Of a stretch of 64,000 nucleotides of DNA, positions 39,135-48,141 are shown piece by piece. The translations under genes and the position numbers were made by a program. The stretch lies in assembly GCF_000468755.1 (NCBI RefSeq), contig NZ_AWEZ01000020.1, positions 20,613 to 84,612 of the forward strand, in the 5' to 3' direction. The notes under the pieces are model-generated. The model was not told the DNA's origin. It saw nothing but the letters and a program-made list of their open reading frames with translations, and made no database searches. Position 1 is the first letter of the stretch. Every line of letters starts with the position of its first letter. This DNA is from Olsenella profusa F0195 (GTDB lineage Bacteria; Actinomycetota; Coriobacteriia; Coriobacteriales; Atopobiaceae).

Positions 39135-40139
39135 ATGCTGAACGTAGCGAAGGCAAATGACAGGGAGCGATCCGACCTCATCAGGATTACGGCGGCTGAG
39201 AAGAGACTCCAGCCGGCAATCATCGAGAAGGACCTGTAGGTCTGTTACCTACTCGACCACCTGTTCTGCCACAGCGAGTTCAGGGGCTCCATCATCTTTA
39301 AGGGTGGCACAAGCCTATCGAAAGCCTATCATCTCATCGAGCGGTTCTCAGAGGACGTCGATCTCATACTCGACTGGCGGCTCATAGGTTATGGCATCGA
39401 CGAGCCCTGGGAGGAGCGCTCCAACACCAAGCAGGACGGATTCAAGCTCGAGACTGTCGAGCGCACAAACCGTTATCTCGCCGAAGTCTTCATTCCATCG
39501 CTGAAGGAGGGGCTCTCGGAAAGACTCGGTTTCGAGGCAGACGTACGAGCTGGTGCCGAAGAGGAGACCGTTCTCTTTGCCTACCCAAGGTTGCTCTCAT
39601 CCGAATCGACGCTGGATGTAGTGAAGCTGGAGATTGGTCCGCTGGCCGCGTTGACGCCGTCGACACCGGTGGGAGATAACGCCCTACGCCGCCGAGCTGC
39701 ACCCGGAAGCCTTCTCGCAGCCGTCAACCATAGTCGAAACGGCCGTAGCTGAGCGCACCTTTGGGAGAAAGCTACCATCCTGCACCAGGAGGCCAACCGT
39801 CCCATGGGCAAGGCAATGCCGAAACGCTACTCGCGCCACTATTACGATATGTACCGCCTCGGACATTCTGATGTTGCGGCCCGCGCCATCGCGCAACCTA
39901 AGTTGCTCGCCAAGGTCATCGCCTTTAAAGAGAAGTCCTACCGCACGCCCTGGGCAAGGCCCGCCGACGCCAGGCCCGGCACGCTCAAGCTGACCCCACA
40001 GGCGGAGCGATTGGCCGAGCTCGCCGCCGACTATGGGAGCATGCAGCCGATGATCTTCGGTGAGGCACCCGCATTTGACGATGTGGTCGCCTTCATGTCC
40101 GACCTGGAGTCGCGCATCAACGCGACGGCAAGAACATAG
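39135..40139 (+). pseudogene. AbiEii/AbiGii nucleotidyltransferase toxin gene, inactivated
   Basis: The frame from ATG 39135 stops at an in-frame TAG (39237-39239) where a Trp codon fits (EKDL-x-VCYLLDHLF). It then continues through the catalytic GGTSLSKAYHLIERFSEDVDL. A +1 shift near 39673 and a -1 shift near 39760 restore the original frame for the last 125 codons (MGKAMPKRYSRHYYDMYRLG). The nonsense plus two frameshifts rule out full-length toxin. Confidence 0.85.
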
Positions 40140-40526
40140 AGAAATGTGATTGCGGCAACAATGATCTGGGAGATGGAGGTAATCATCCACATCACATCAC
40201 CCCTCCTCGCTTAACTCCTAGTGCTTTGCTGGGTATGATGCAGGAATCGTCAACGCACGCATCATGCAGGGTGCGCCAAGGAGGGCCCTTGCTGGTGGCG
40301 CTGGGCGCCGTACAGAGGGGCGACCAGATCGCCTACTTCAACAACTACCGCGAGCTGGGCTCCATGTCGATGACCTCCTACATCTTCATGTAAGCATGCG
40401 GACCTCCGGCACATACGCTAAAGGCCTCTAACGATTGCTCGAGCCGATCGTGATGAACACCACGGTGCACGTTAGACGCAAGGAAACCGGAGCATATCAA
40501 GACATTACACGGCAATCGGACCATCC
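40140..40526. other. Intergenic region with a possible gene remnant
   Basis: A 52-codon frame at 40235-40393 (plus strand) reads LLVALGAVQRGDQIAYFNNY and ends ELGSMSMTSYIFM, which looks like the end of a decayed enzyme gene but has no ribosome site. Nothing else was recognised in this interval. Confidence 0.3.
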
Positions 40527-40555
40527 TTGTGCTGCATATAACCACGCACTAAAAT
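40527..40555 (+). promoter_or_regulatory. Promoter of the TPP-controlled transporter
   Basis: TTGTGC (40527-40532), 17 bases, TAAAAT (40550-40555). The predicted start point near 40562 is the 5' edge of the riboswitch. Confidence 0.7.
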
Positions 40556-40561
40556 TACGAC

Positions 40562-40655
40562 CAATGGGGAGCTCGCGAGATGCGGGCTGAGAGGGAGCGT
40601 ATGCCCGCTCCGACCCTATGAACCTGATGCGGGTAATGCCGTCGAAGGGAGTGCG
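40562..40655 (+). promoter_or_regulatory. TPP riboswitch (THI element)
   Basis: All conserved blocks are present: gggga at the 5' side, ctgaga (pyrimidine sensor, about 40587-40592), gacccta, tgaacctgat and gggtaatgcc (pyrophosphate sensor), then gtcgaaggga. The last block is the ribosome-binding sequence of the next gene, 7 bp before its ATG, so control is most likely by hiding the ribosome site. Confidence 0.92.
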
Positions 40656-40656
40656 T

Positions 40657-41847
40657 ATGTCGCAGCCACGCGTTTTGTCCTCTTCGAAATTGGGATGGGT
40701 CTGGTTCGGGGCAGCCGTGTCCCTTGCCGAGATCCTCACGGGAACGTTCTTCGCCCCGCTCGGATTCGAGATGGGTATAGCCGCCATCCTTGTGGGTCAC
40801 GTCATTGGATGTGCGTTGTTCTACCTGGTAGGCTTCGTCAGTGCGAAAACCGGCGAGTCGGCCATGGAAGTCGCGAACCGCTCGTTCGGCCGTTTCGGTG
40901 CCGATGCGTTTTCCATTGCGAACGTGATCCAGCTCATTGGTTGGACGGCCATCATGATCATGTCCGGTGCTACGGCCGCCACATTGCTGATGCCACAGCT
41001 GGGCGTGGCAGGTTGGAGCGTCATCATAGGCGCGCTCATCGTGCTGTGGATCGCCATCGGTATGAAGAAGATGGGCACGGTGCAATCGATTGCCGCCATC
41101 GTACTAGTGGCGCTCACGTTCGCGGTGAGCTTCGTCGTATTTGGCGACAGCACCAAAGCCTCTGCGGTGAGCGCCGAGAACCTGTCATTCGGCGCGGCAA
41201 TCGAGCTGGCTGCTGCGATGCCGCTTTCATGGCTGCCCGTTGCGGGCGACTACCTGTGCACCGCCAAGAGGCCAGCGGCCGGCACCACGCTCGCTACTGG
41301 CGCGTACTTCATCGGAAGCTGCTGGATGTTCGCTATCGGGCTGGGATGCGCGCTGTTTGCCGGGTCGGACGATGTCGCCACCGTGCTGGCGCAGTCGGGC
41401 ATGGGCGCTGTGGGCATTCTCGTCGTTGTGATTTCCACGGTGACTACCACGTTCCTCGACGCGCAATCCGCTGGCGTATCTGCCGAATCCATCCATCCAC
41501 GCCTGCACGCGCGCGTCTGCGGCATCGCGGCAGCCGTTATTGGCTGCGTACTGGCCATCGTGGCCCCGGTGGGCGACTTCGAGGGGTTCCTGTACCTCAT
41601 CGGCTCGGTGTTCGCGCCAATGGCGACCATCGTGTGCGTGAATTATTTCGTGCTGCACCGCAACCGCGCGGGCGTGCGCATTGATTGGCACAACGTGGTG
41701 CTGTGGCTGCTCGGATTTGGACTGTATCGTCTCTCGCTCGATTGGGTGCTTCCATGCGGCAATACGCTGCCCGTGATGGCAATCATCGCCATCACGGCAG
41801 TCGTGATTGACGTCATCGAGCGGAAGATGCGCCGACAGTGTGCGTAA
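40657..41847 (+). CDS. cytX: Hydroxymethylpyrimidine permease, NCS1 family
   Basis: A 396-residue integral membrane protein with about 11-12 helices. Start is ATG 40657; the ATG at 40618 lies inside the riboswitch. It shows LGWVWFGAAVSLAEILTGTF at helix 1, LPVAGDYLCTAKRP in the substrate region, and TTTFLDAQSAGVSAESI, the pattern of CytX/NCS1 transporters. Its TPP riboswitch implies uptake of a thiamine precursor, most likely HMP. Confidence 0.88.
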   Translation: MSQPRVLSSSKLGWVWFGAAVSLAEILTGTFFAPLGFEMGIAAILVGHVIGCALFYLVGFVSAKTGESAMEVANRSFGRFGADAFSIANVIQLIGWTAIMIMSGATAATLLMPQLGVAGWSVIIGALIVLWIAIGMKKMGTVQSIAAIVLVALTFAVSFVVFGDSTKASAVSAENLSFGAAIELAAAMPLSWLPVAGDYLCTAKRPAAGTTLATGAYFIGSCWMFAIGLGCALFAGSDDVATVLAQSGMGAVGILVVVISTVTTTFLDAQSAGVSAESIHPRLHARVCGIAAAVIGCVLAIVAPVGDFEGFLYLIGSVFAPMATIVCVNYFVLHRNRAGVRIDWHNVVLWLLGFGLYRLSLDWVLPCGNTLPVMAIIAITAVVIDVIERKMRRQCA

Positions 41848-42151
41848 TGCCGCTGACGTTTCTCCTTGAGCCTCGGCGCGGCGGGCGGCATGTACGATCC
41901 CGCCGCGCTTGGGGAGTCCCCCTTCCTTGTCATCCAAAGAGTGTCACCAAAACGTCCTAGCCATCAACACCGAGCACTGGTCGATCGCACCGGAGGGGTT
42001 CACGATGACATGACCGAGAAGGGCCGGAAGAGGATAGGGACAATGATGGACATGTTAGGACATTGGTCCATCATGTCGGGACATGTCTCAACATGTGGGT
42101 CACGTGCACCTCTTGGATACTTGATGGCCCACATCGACTATTGAGTATGCC
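41848..42151. other. Intergenic region between convergent genes, with two inverted repeats
   Basis: The hairpin gcgcggcggg / cccgccgcgc (41876-41908) lies just after cytX and probably ends its transcript. A second inverted repeat, atgatggac (42043-42051) / gtccatcat (42066-42074), is followed by further acatgt copies (42081-42096). No gene is convincing. Confidence 0.5.
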
Positions 42152-42607
42152 CTACTCCTTCTCCAGCTCGGTGTTTATGGCGTTGACGATACCCTCGACA
42201 TCGTTGGCGTCACGCACGAGCCTTTTGAAGTCATCGTCCATGAGCAGCACCGCGGTCTTGGAAAGAAGCTTGAGGTGCGTCGTGCCGGCCTGGCTGTTGG
42301 GAACCAGAAGGGCGATGGCGATATCCACAGGCTTGCCGTCGAACGAGGGCCACTCGACCGCATGGTCGTTCTTATAGACGATGACTGTTGCACGCCTGAT
42401 CTCATTGCACTTAGCGTGAGGAATCGCAAAGCCCTCGGTCATGCCCGTCTCGCCCAGAGCCTCTCGATCGATGAATGACTGGTGCACTGCCGCGGCATCG
42501 TCAGTCACGCCAAGCTGAACGGCCTTGCGGGCCACATCCCAAAGAGCCTCGTCCTTGCTATCCGCATGCTGTCCAAGCATCACGTTGTCTGACTTCAGAA
42601 AGCCCAT
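42152..42607 (-). CDS. PTS EIIA component, fructose/nitrogen family
   Basis: A 151-residue protein from ATG 42605-42607, two bases after the kinase stop. The phosphorylation site is H64 in GFAIPHAKC. Downstream strands (AVEWPSFDGKPVDIAIALLV) and the C-terminal helix complete the EIIA-Fru fold. It passes phosphate from HPr to the EIIB encoded at the head of the operon. It is the last gene of the PTS operon. Confidence 0.9.
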   Translation of the reverse strand: MGFLKSDNVMLGQHADSKDEALWDVARKAVQLGVTDDAAAVHQSFIDREALGETGMTEGFAIPHAKCNEIRRATVIVYKNDHAVEWPSFDGKPVDIAIALLVPNSQAGTTHLKLLSKTAVLLMDDDFKRLVRDANDVEGIVNAINTELEKE

Positions 42608-42609
42608 CG

Positions 42610-43509
42610 TCACACCGCTTTCGTATCTAGCTGTTCTGCACAAAGAGCTCGACGGCCTAGCTCGATGGCACCGAGGATGCCTTGCGCACCACCACATCCC
42701 GCCGGAACGATGTACTCGCTGATGTTCTCTACCTGGGAGGTCGCGATGTAACCGTGCAGAATCTCCTGGACCTTGTCACGCACGAGTGGGAAGAGCTGAC
42801 CCTGGCTCATCACACCTCCACCGAGCACAATCCTCTGCGGCGCATAGCAAAGGACGTAGGTGCTGACACCCTCCGCAAGATAGGCTGCCTCGAGGTCCCA
42901 CACGCGGTCATCGGAGGCAAGGTCAGCGGCCTTCTTGCCCCAGCGTCTCTCGATCGAGGGGCCTGATGCCATGCCCTCGAGGCAGCTGTCGTGGTAGGGG
43001 CACACGCTCCTGCCACGGTCGCCCTCAACTTTCGGGACAACAATGTGACCTGCCTCAGGGTGCAGCATTCCGTGGAGCAGGGTGCCCTCGATCATGACAC
43101 CAGCGCCGATGCCGGTTCCGACAGTCACATACACAACGCAGTCGCATCCCCTTGCCGCACCAAACGTCGCCTCGCCCAGGCATGCAGCGTTGACATCCGT
43201 GTCATATCCGACGGGAATGCCCAACTCACGCATGAAGTCGCCCCGGAAGTGGTGGTACTTCCAAGCTGACTTGGGCGTCTCAAGAATCTGCCCATACCGT
43301 GGGTCACTCGGACTCACGCATGTGGGGCCAAACGCACCGATGCCCAGTGCATCTATGTCACGGCTACGGAACCACTCGACCATGTGGGGCACACACTGCG
43401 CTGGATCGGTTGTAGGAATCTGCGTGCGCTCGAACACGTCTCCCGTGCCATCGCCCACGGCAAGAACCATCTTGGTTCCGCCCGCCTCGATGCCGCCGAT
43501 CCTGCTCAT
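42610..43509 (-). CDS. ROK-family fructokinase-like sugar kinase
   Basis: A 299-residue protein from ATG 43507-43509 (GAGGTGG upstream). ATP-binding GGIEAGGTKMVLA at the N-terminus, GTGIGAGVMIEG phosphate loop, zinc site HIVV plus CPYHDSCLEG in the form typical of BsFRK-type fructokinases, and C-terminal PQRIVLGGGVMSQG. It would phosphorylate fructose or a related ketose. Its place in a PTS operon suggests it handles unphosphorylated sugar from another route. Confidence 0.85.
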   Translation of the reverse strand: MSRIGGIEAGGTKMVLAVGDGTGDVFERTQIPTTDPAQCVPHMVEWFRSRDIDALGIGAFGPTCVSPSDPRYGQILETPKSAWKYHHFRGDFMRELGIPVGYDTDVNAACLGEATFGAARGCDCVVYVTVGTGIGAGVMIEGTLLHGMLHPEAGHIVVPKVEGDRGRSVCPYHDSCLEGMASGPSIERRWGKKAADLASDDRVWDLEAAYLAEGVSTYVLCYAPQRIVLGGGVMSQGQLFPLVRDKVQEILHGYIATSQVENISEYIVPAGCGGAQGILGAIELGRRALCAEQLDTKAV

Positions 43510-43598
43510 GCCATCCACCTCATGACTCACTAGACAAAACGGGATAGAAAGCGACCCTGTAGCCCTTGGCCGTCGGGGCCATTCTCGGGGAGGGCTTC

Positions 43599-44507
43599 TT
43601 ACTCGAGGCCCGCCCTCCACTGCCTGACGCCGGACTCACGGTACAGCGCGGCCTTGCCAATGCTGCCGAACAGCTTCATCTTGTGCATGATGACCTGCTT
43701 GCCGGCCTCTATGCACTCGGGGAACAGGTTGTTGGGATCCCAGCCACTGTTGGGTTGCGCGAGAATCTCGCGGGCCTTCGTGAAGAACGCGCTCTTGTAG
43801 TCGGAGGAGATGTTGACCTTCTGGATACCGATCCCCACGGCCTCGACCACCTCAGCGTCGGGATTGCCCGAGCCTCCGTGGAGGACCAAGGGAATGTCGA
43901 CGGCATCCTTGATGCCCTGGAGAACGTCCATGCGCAGCTTTGGGGTAACGCCCTTGGGGTACAGGCCATGGCAGGTGCCGATAGCAACAGCCAGGGTGTC
44001 AACGCCGGTTTTCTCGACGAAGACCCTAGCGTCGTCAGGATCGGTGTACTTGACCTCAGTCATACCGCCCTCGATAGTCACACCAGTCGTGCCGATGGTA
44101 CCAAGCTCACCCTCAACGGACACGTCGATCATGTGGCAGTAGCGCACGACCTCAGCAGTCTTCTCGATGTTCTCCTCAAAGGGAAGCAGGGAGCCGTCCA
44201 GCATGACGGAGCTGAAGCCGTCATGCACGGCGCGCATGATGGACTCGATGGAGTCGCCATGGTCCATATGCAGGACAAAGGGAACGGGACTGTTGCCGAT
44301 GCGATCGACCATGTACTGCACGAACTCGTCCTTGCAGTACTCGAGCTCGGTGGGGTGTACGGCAATGATCGCGGGAGAGTCGTTCTCCTCGGCGGCCTCC
44401 ACGACCGTGCGGAACAGGTTGGACTCGGAGACGTTGTAGGCGCCCACTGCAAAGTGCTTGGCCTGAGCTACCGCGAGCATCTGATTCATGTTAAGAAGCA
44501 TTGCCAT
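43599..44507 (-). CDS. Class II ketose-bisphosphate aldolase (first of two)
   Basis: A 302-residue protein. Metal and substrate motifs: LHMDHGDSIES near 80, GTCHGLYPKG near 187 and VLHGGSGNPD near 215. It begins LLNMNQMLAVAQAKHFAVGA, as class II aldolases do. It splits fructose- or tagatose-1,6-bisphosphate into two triose phosphates. It is only distantly similar to the adjacent aldolase, so substrates may differ. Confidence 0.9.
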   Translation of the reverse strand: MAMLLNMNQMLAVAQAKHFAVGAYNVSESNLFRTVVEAAEENDSPAIIAVHPTELEYCKDEFVQYMVDRIGNSPVPFVLHMDHGDSIESIMRAVHDGFSSVMLDGSLLPFEENIEKTAEVVRYCHMIDVSVEGELGTIGTTGVTIEGGMTEVKYTDPDDARVFVEKTGVDTLAVAIGTCHGLYPKGVTPKLRMDVLQGIKDAVDIPLVLHGGSGNPDAEVVEAVGIGIQKVNISSDYKSAFFTKAREILAQPNSGWDPNNLFPECIEAGKQVIMHKMKLFGSIGKAALYRESGVRQWRAGLE

Positions 44508-44549
44508 CTAACCTTTCTCGAATGAGGGATCATTGCTGAGTTAGCACAA

Positions 44550-45410
44550 TTACCAGAGCGCCTTGTCCTTGGAACCAGTCAGCTCGATGTATCTCTCAAG
44601 GACCTTGGAACCCGCAAGGTAGGAGTGGTGTAGCAGCTCGGGGTAGTCGTACTCGGAATCTTGCCTGAGGGCGCTGTCGATGAAAGTACGCTGGGCAATC
44701 ATGTAGTCCGTTCCAACGTTGATCTTGTTGACGCCGCACTCGACGGAGCGCCTGATGTTCTCGGAGCCAGAACCCGAGCCACCGTGGAGCACCAGGGGGA
44801 TGCCCGTCTCCTTCTTGATCTTCTCGACGATGTCGAAGTGGAACGTGGGAACATAGCCTTCCGGGTAGTCGCCATGCGTGGACCCAAACGAGACGGCAAG
44901 GGCATCCACACCCGTCCTCTTGATGAAGTCGATGGCCACATCAGGGTTGGTGTACATGTCCGCATCCGTATAGCCAGAACCCTCCCCCACCAGTCCCATG
45001 TTGCCGACCTCGGCCTCAACGCTTGCGTCATACTGTTGGGCAAACTCGACGATGGACGTGGTGATTCGCACGTTCTCGTCGAAGGCGTAGGCAGAGGCGT
45101 CAATCATCACGCTGGAGAACCCATTGTGGAGGCAGCGCTTGAGGTGAGCGACATCACTGCCATGATCGAGGTTGATGGCAACGGGGACCGGCGCCTTCTG
45201 GGCCATCTTGACAATGGGCCCCGTCAGGATGTCACTGTCGAAGTACTTCTTGATGTGCTCCTGCAGCAGATCGATGATGATTGGCGCGTGCATCTTGCAG
45301 GCAGCATGGATGATACCAGCAGCGGACTCAAGGTTGAAGGCGTTGATCGCCATGACGGCGTAGCCCCCCTCGTTCGCCTTCTGGAGCATCCCACGCATGG
45401 ACTCATACAT
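44550..45410 (-). CDS. Class II ketose-bisphosphate aldolase (second of two)
   Basis: A 286-residue protein. INLDHGSDVAHLKRCLHNGF near 80, GSTHGDYPEG near 180 and VLHGGSGSGSENIRR near 208 give the zinc and phosphate sites of the GatY/KbaY/FbaA group. The C-terminal part (ELLHHSYLAGSKVLERYIEL) is shortened compared with FbaA, closer to GatY-like enzymes. It lies directly after EIIC, before the other aldolase. Confidence 0.9.
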   Translation of the reverse strand: MYESMRGMLQKANEGGYAVMAINAFNLESAAGIIHAACKMHAPIIIDLLQEHIKKYFDSDILTGPIVKMAQKAPVPVAINLDHGSDVAHLKRCLHNGFSSVMIDASAYAFDENVRITTSIVEFAQQYDASVEAEVGNMGLVGEGSGYTDADMYTNPDVAIDFIKRTGVDALAVSFGSTHGDYPEGYVPTFHFDIVEKIKKETGIPLVLHGGSGSGSENIRRSVECGVNKINVGTDYMIAQRTFIDSALRQDSEYDYPELLHHSYLAGSKVLERYIELTGSKDKALW

Positions 45411-45443
45411 TTCAAACCTTTCAGTGCTGCAGTGGAACGAGCT

Positions 45444-45471
45444 GGGGCGCGAGAACTCGAACCCGCACCCC
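45444..45471. promoter_or_regulatory. Intercistronic stem-loop between EIIC and aldolase genes
   Basis: On the minus strand the 10-bp stem ggggtgcggg / ctcgcgcccc (two G-U pairs) encloses an 8-base loop. It probably protects or separates the upstream PTS mRNA from the aldolase mRNA. No T run. Confidence 0.55.
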
Positions 45472-45481
45472 TGGGAAAGAC

Positions 45482-46606
45482 CTAGCTGAAGCTCAGACCA
45501 GAAAGGTCGACCTCTTCTTCCTCCTCTTCGGTATTGAGGTCATCGACCTCCTCAGGCTTCAAGGGCCTCTTCAGAAGCACCAGGAGCAGCGCGGTGACGA
45601 GCGCGCCGGCGAGAAGGGCGACCAGGGCCCAGCCGGGGTTCCTCATCATCGGAACGACGAACATGCCACCGGAGGGGACCATGGACTCGACACCCATGGA
45701 GAAGGCGATGGCGCCGCAGACCGCATCACCGAGGGCAGTGCTGATGACGGTACGAACGAGGTCGTTCATGGCGATGGGTATGACGCCCTCGGTGATCATG
45801 CAGACGCCCATGGGGAAGGCCACCTTGATGTTCTCGATCTCGGAGAGCTTGAAGACGGGCTTCTTGAAGACATACTTGGAAAGGACGAGGGCGAGCGTCA
45901 CGCCAAACGGGGGAGCCATGGAGCCGAGGACCTTGACCGCCTCGGGACCATAGATGCCGTCTGCCATCATGCCATCGCAGATGAGGTTGGGAACCTTGGA
46001 GATCGCCCCACCGTAGTCGAGGTGTTGGATGAAACCAAGGATGAAGCCGGTAACGAACTTCTGGCTGTAGTCAAGTCCCTTGATGAACGCAGTCAGACCT
46101 GCGGTGATGGCGGCAATGGGTCCACCGAGGATGAAGACCATGATGAGCCCGGCGGCGATGGCGGTGAGCGTGGGGATGATCATCATGGGCATAAGGGCCT
46201 GCGCCCACTTGGGAACGGTAAGGTAGGTCTCGAGCCACAGGGCGATGTAGCCGGCAATGATGCCGCCGATCATGCCACCCAGGAAGCCGGCGCCAAGGAA
46301 CGATGCGACCTGGCCCATGAGGAAGCCGGGAGCGAGGCCAGGGCGATCGGCGATTGCATAGGCGATGTAGCCGGCGATGAACGAAGGCAGGAGGCCCATG
46401 CCGAAGACGCCGATGGTGGTGAGAGCGGACGGAATGGTGATTCCCTCGAGCGTGGTGACGTTCTGACCACCCGTGAGGTTGCCGATTGCAATCAACAGAC
46501 CGGATGCGACGACCAGGGGAAGAAGGTAGCTAATTGCCGTAAGGATTGGTGCCTTGATGCCAACCTTCTTCATCTTCTTCTTCGGCCTCTCCATCTCTTC
46601 AGTCAT
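45482..46606 (-). CDS. PTS EIIC component, fructose family
   Basis: A 374-residue protein from ATG 46604-46606 (GGGGAG upstream). About 9-10 membrane segments; typical EIIC-Fru stretches are AISYLLPLVVASGLLIAIGN, GPIAAITAGLTAFI, QHLDYGGAISK and AFSMGVESMVPSGGMFVVP. The C-terminus is strongly acidic (NTEEEEEEVD). It forms the sugar channel and works with the separate EIIA and EIIB. Confidence 0.9.
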   Translation of the reverse strand: MTEEMERPKKKMKKVGIKAPILTAISYLLPLVVASGLLIAIGNLTGGQNVTTLEGITIPSALTTIGVFGMGLLPSFIAGYIAYAIADRPGLAPGFLMGQVASFLGAGFLGGMIGGIIAGYIALWLETYLTVPKWAQALMPMMIIPTLTAIAAGLIMVFILGGPIAAITAGLTAFIKGLDYSQKFVTGFILGFIQHLDYGGAISKVPNLICDGMMADGIYGPEAVKVLGSMAPPFGVTLALVLSKYVFKKPVFKLSEIENIKVAFPMGVCMITEGVIPIAMNDLVRTVISTALGDAVCGAIAFSMGVESMVPSGGMFVVPMMRNPGWALVALLAGALVTALLLVLLKRPLKPEEVDDLNTEEEEEEVDLSGLSFS

Positions 46607-46662
46607 TGCGCACTCCCCTTCCTTAGAAATGCCTTCCCACACGTATGACGTTCTTCCAACGC

Positions 46663-46974
46663 CTACTTGCCAAGTTCCTGATGGATCTTCGCCACAATCT
46701 GCTTGGGAGCCTTGATGGCCAAATCTGTCGGGATCTTCATGACCCTCTTGTCCTTGAAGCGGTCAGTCCCCTCGATATGCACGTCGATGCACAGGAGGAT
46801 GCAGTCGGCATCCTCAATCTGCTGCGGAGTCAGTTCGTCCTCGACCCCGATGGTGCCCTGAGTCTCCATGTGAATCTCGTCACCCGCCGCCTTGGCAGCC
46901 TTAACGATGGCCTCTTTTGCCATGTAGGTATGGGCGATACCGCTGCAGCATGCACAAACCCCAACGATATTCAT
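46663..46974 (-). CDS. PTS EIIB component, fructose family
   Basis: A 103-residue protein. The active-site loop is CCSGIAHTYMA, with Cys9 at the phospho-site; the usual family sequence is CPTGIAHT, so Pro and Thr are replaced by Cys and Ser. The rest (EIHMETQGTIGVEDELTPQQ, IEGTDRFKDKRVMKIPT) is standard for EIIB-Fru. It heads the operon. Confidence 0.88.
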   Translation of the reverse strand: MNIVGVCACCSGIAHTYMAKEAIVKAAKAAGDEIHMETQGTIGVEDELTPQQIEDADCILLCIDVHIEGTDRFKDKRVMKIPTDLAIKAPKQIVAKIHQELGK

Positions 46975-47044
46975 GCATTCCCTCCTCTTGTCGCTCTACG
47001 CGATACCTGTCTTGCGCACTACACCCTGTCCTGTCGCGAGCAGT

Positions 47045-47090
47045 TGTAACTATATTTCATGTTACATGTTTTTTTGGAATTACGTTCCAA
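47045..47090. promoter_or_regulatory. Operator palindromes upstream of the PTS operon
   Basis: Two palindromes lie in the 276-bp gap upstream of EIIB: tgtaac-10-gttaca (47045-47066) and ttggaa-ttacg-ttccaa (47074-47090). A -10-like TATAGT (47049-47054, minus strand) falls inside the first. They are probable RpiR sites for the regulator encoded next door. Confidence 0.65.
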
Positions 47091-47175
47091 CAGTCTTCTT
47101 CCCTATACGGGCGGTCGGATTTTGGAGACGAGCGGCATCCATACGGCCTTCAGGAGCAGAAGAGCAGCCAAGAGG

Positions 47176-47213
47176 AAAAGACGGCCCACCAGGGAGAGAT
47201 GTGGCGGGCCGTC
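47176..47213 (-). terminator. Terminator of the rpiR-type gene
   Basis: On the minus strand the stem gacggccc / gggccgtc, with further pairing in the loop, is followed by TTTTCCTCTT. It separates the regulator transcript from the PTS operon promoter. Confidence 0.8.
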
Positions 47214-47250
47214 AGATTGTCATGAGAAACTGGTCGTTCTCGCAAGTGTC

Positions 47251-48123
47251 CTAGTAGAACGTGGGTGTATTCTCCTTATCACGTCCGAGGCTCTTCCTCT
47301 CCATGCGGACGTGCTCCCTCACGTTCTTTCCATGCGCGAGGAGGAACATGAACAGCGTCTCGACAATGAAGTTCTCCGGAACGTGCGTCGAGAACTGTGG
47401 CCCAGTGAGCATCGGGTCACGCATCACAGCGGTGAAAACCACATCAGAGCGGAGGGCAAGCACGGAAGCCGGATTTGACGTGATGAATAGTATGGGGGTC
47501 CCAGAATCCTCCGCGTTGTCGACGATGGTCTCCAAGCGATGAGAATAGCCGGATGACGAGACCACGAACAGCAGGTCGTTGCGCCTCAGTGACAGGGAGT
47601 CGAGAATCATGACCTCGGTGTTGGCCGGGCAGTTGGCTCGAATTCCGATCTGACCAAGACGGAACGCGAAGTTAGAGCAGATGGGGATGGAGTTGCCAAC
47701 GGCTGCGAACAGGATGCTGTCAGAGTTCATGATGAGACCCACCGCCTTGCTGACGTTGTCCGAATTCATCTGCTCCGCAGTACCCTTGAGCTCCTGGATC
47801 TTGTTCTCAAGAATGTAGCTGATGGAGGCATCCATGTTGTCGAGGGAGATCTCGGATACCTCATCCCCCTCCGGAACGTCAGCCCCTGCCTGATCGGAGG
47901 CGATCGCCAACCGAAGGTCCGAGAAGCTCTCGTAACCGATATGCCGGACGAAGCGGGACACTGTCGCACTTGACGCTTCGCTCCGCACGGCGATGTCTCG
48001 AAGCGAGAGCTTTGCGACCTCGCTGACATTTTGGATGATGAAGTCCGCAACCTTCTTCTCGGTGTCAGACAACGCTTCGTAAGCTGCACATATGGTGTTG
48101 ACGGCGCTTTCCTGTGGGCTCAT
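47251..48123 (-). CDS. RpiR-family transcription regulator
   Basis: A 290-residue protein, taken from ATG 48121-48123; an in-frame GTG lies six codons upstream. N-terminal HTH_6 (about 20-75: SLRDIAVRSEASSATVSRFV) and a C-terminal SIS sugar-phosphate domain (about 120-255: SILFAAVGNSIPICSNFA, DLLFVVSSSGYSHRLE). RpiR regulators sense sugar phosphates and control adjacent sugar genes, so it should control the PTS operon just downstream. Confidence 0.88.
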   Translation of the reverse strand: MSPQESAVNTICAAYEALSDTEKKVADFIIQNVSEVAKLSLRDIAVRSEASSATVSRFVRHIGYESFSDLRLAIASDQAGADVPEGDEVSEISLDNMDASISYILENKIQELKGTAEQMNSDNVSKAVGLIMNSDSILFAAVGNSIPICSNFAFRLGQIGIRANCPANTEVMILDSLSLRRNDLLFVVSSSGYSHRLETIVDNAEDSGTPILFITSNPASVLALRSDVVFTAVMRDPMLTGPQFSTHVPENFIVETLFMFLLAHGKNVREHVRMERKSLGRDKENTPTFY

Positions 48124-48141
48124 GCGAGTACTTCCATCCAC

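Noticed and set aside
40618..40656. Upstream ATG for cytX
   Set aside because: It lies within the riboswitch; the ATG at 40657 has a ribosome site and fits the family N-terminus.
45444..45471. tRNA-like T-arm (gcgggttcgagt) between PTS genes
   Set aside because: The stem pairs as a 10-bp hairpin with an 8-base loop, and no acceptor, D or anticodon arm is present. It is a stem-loop, not a tRNA.
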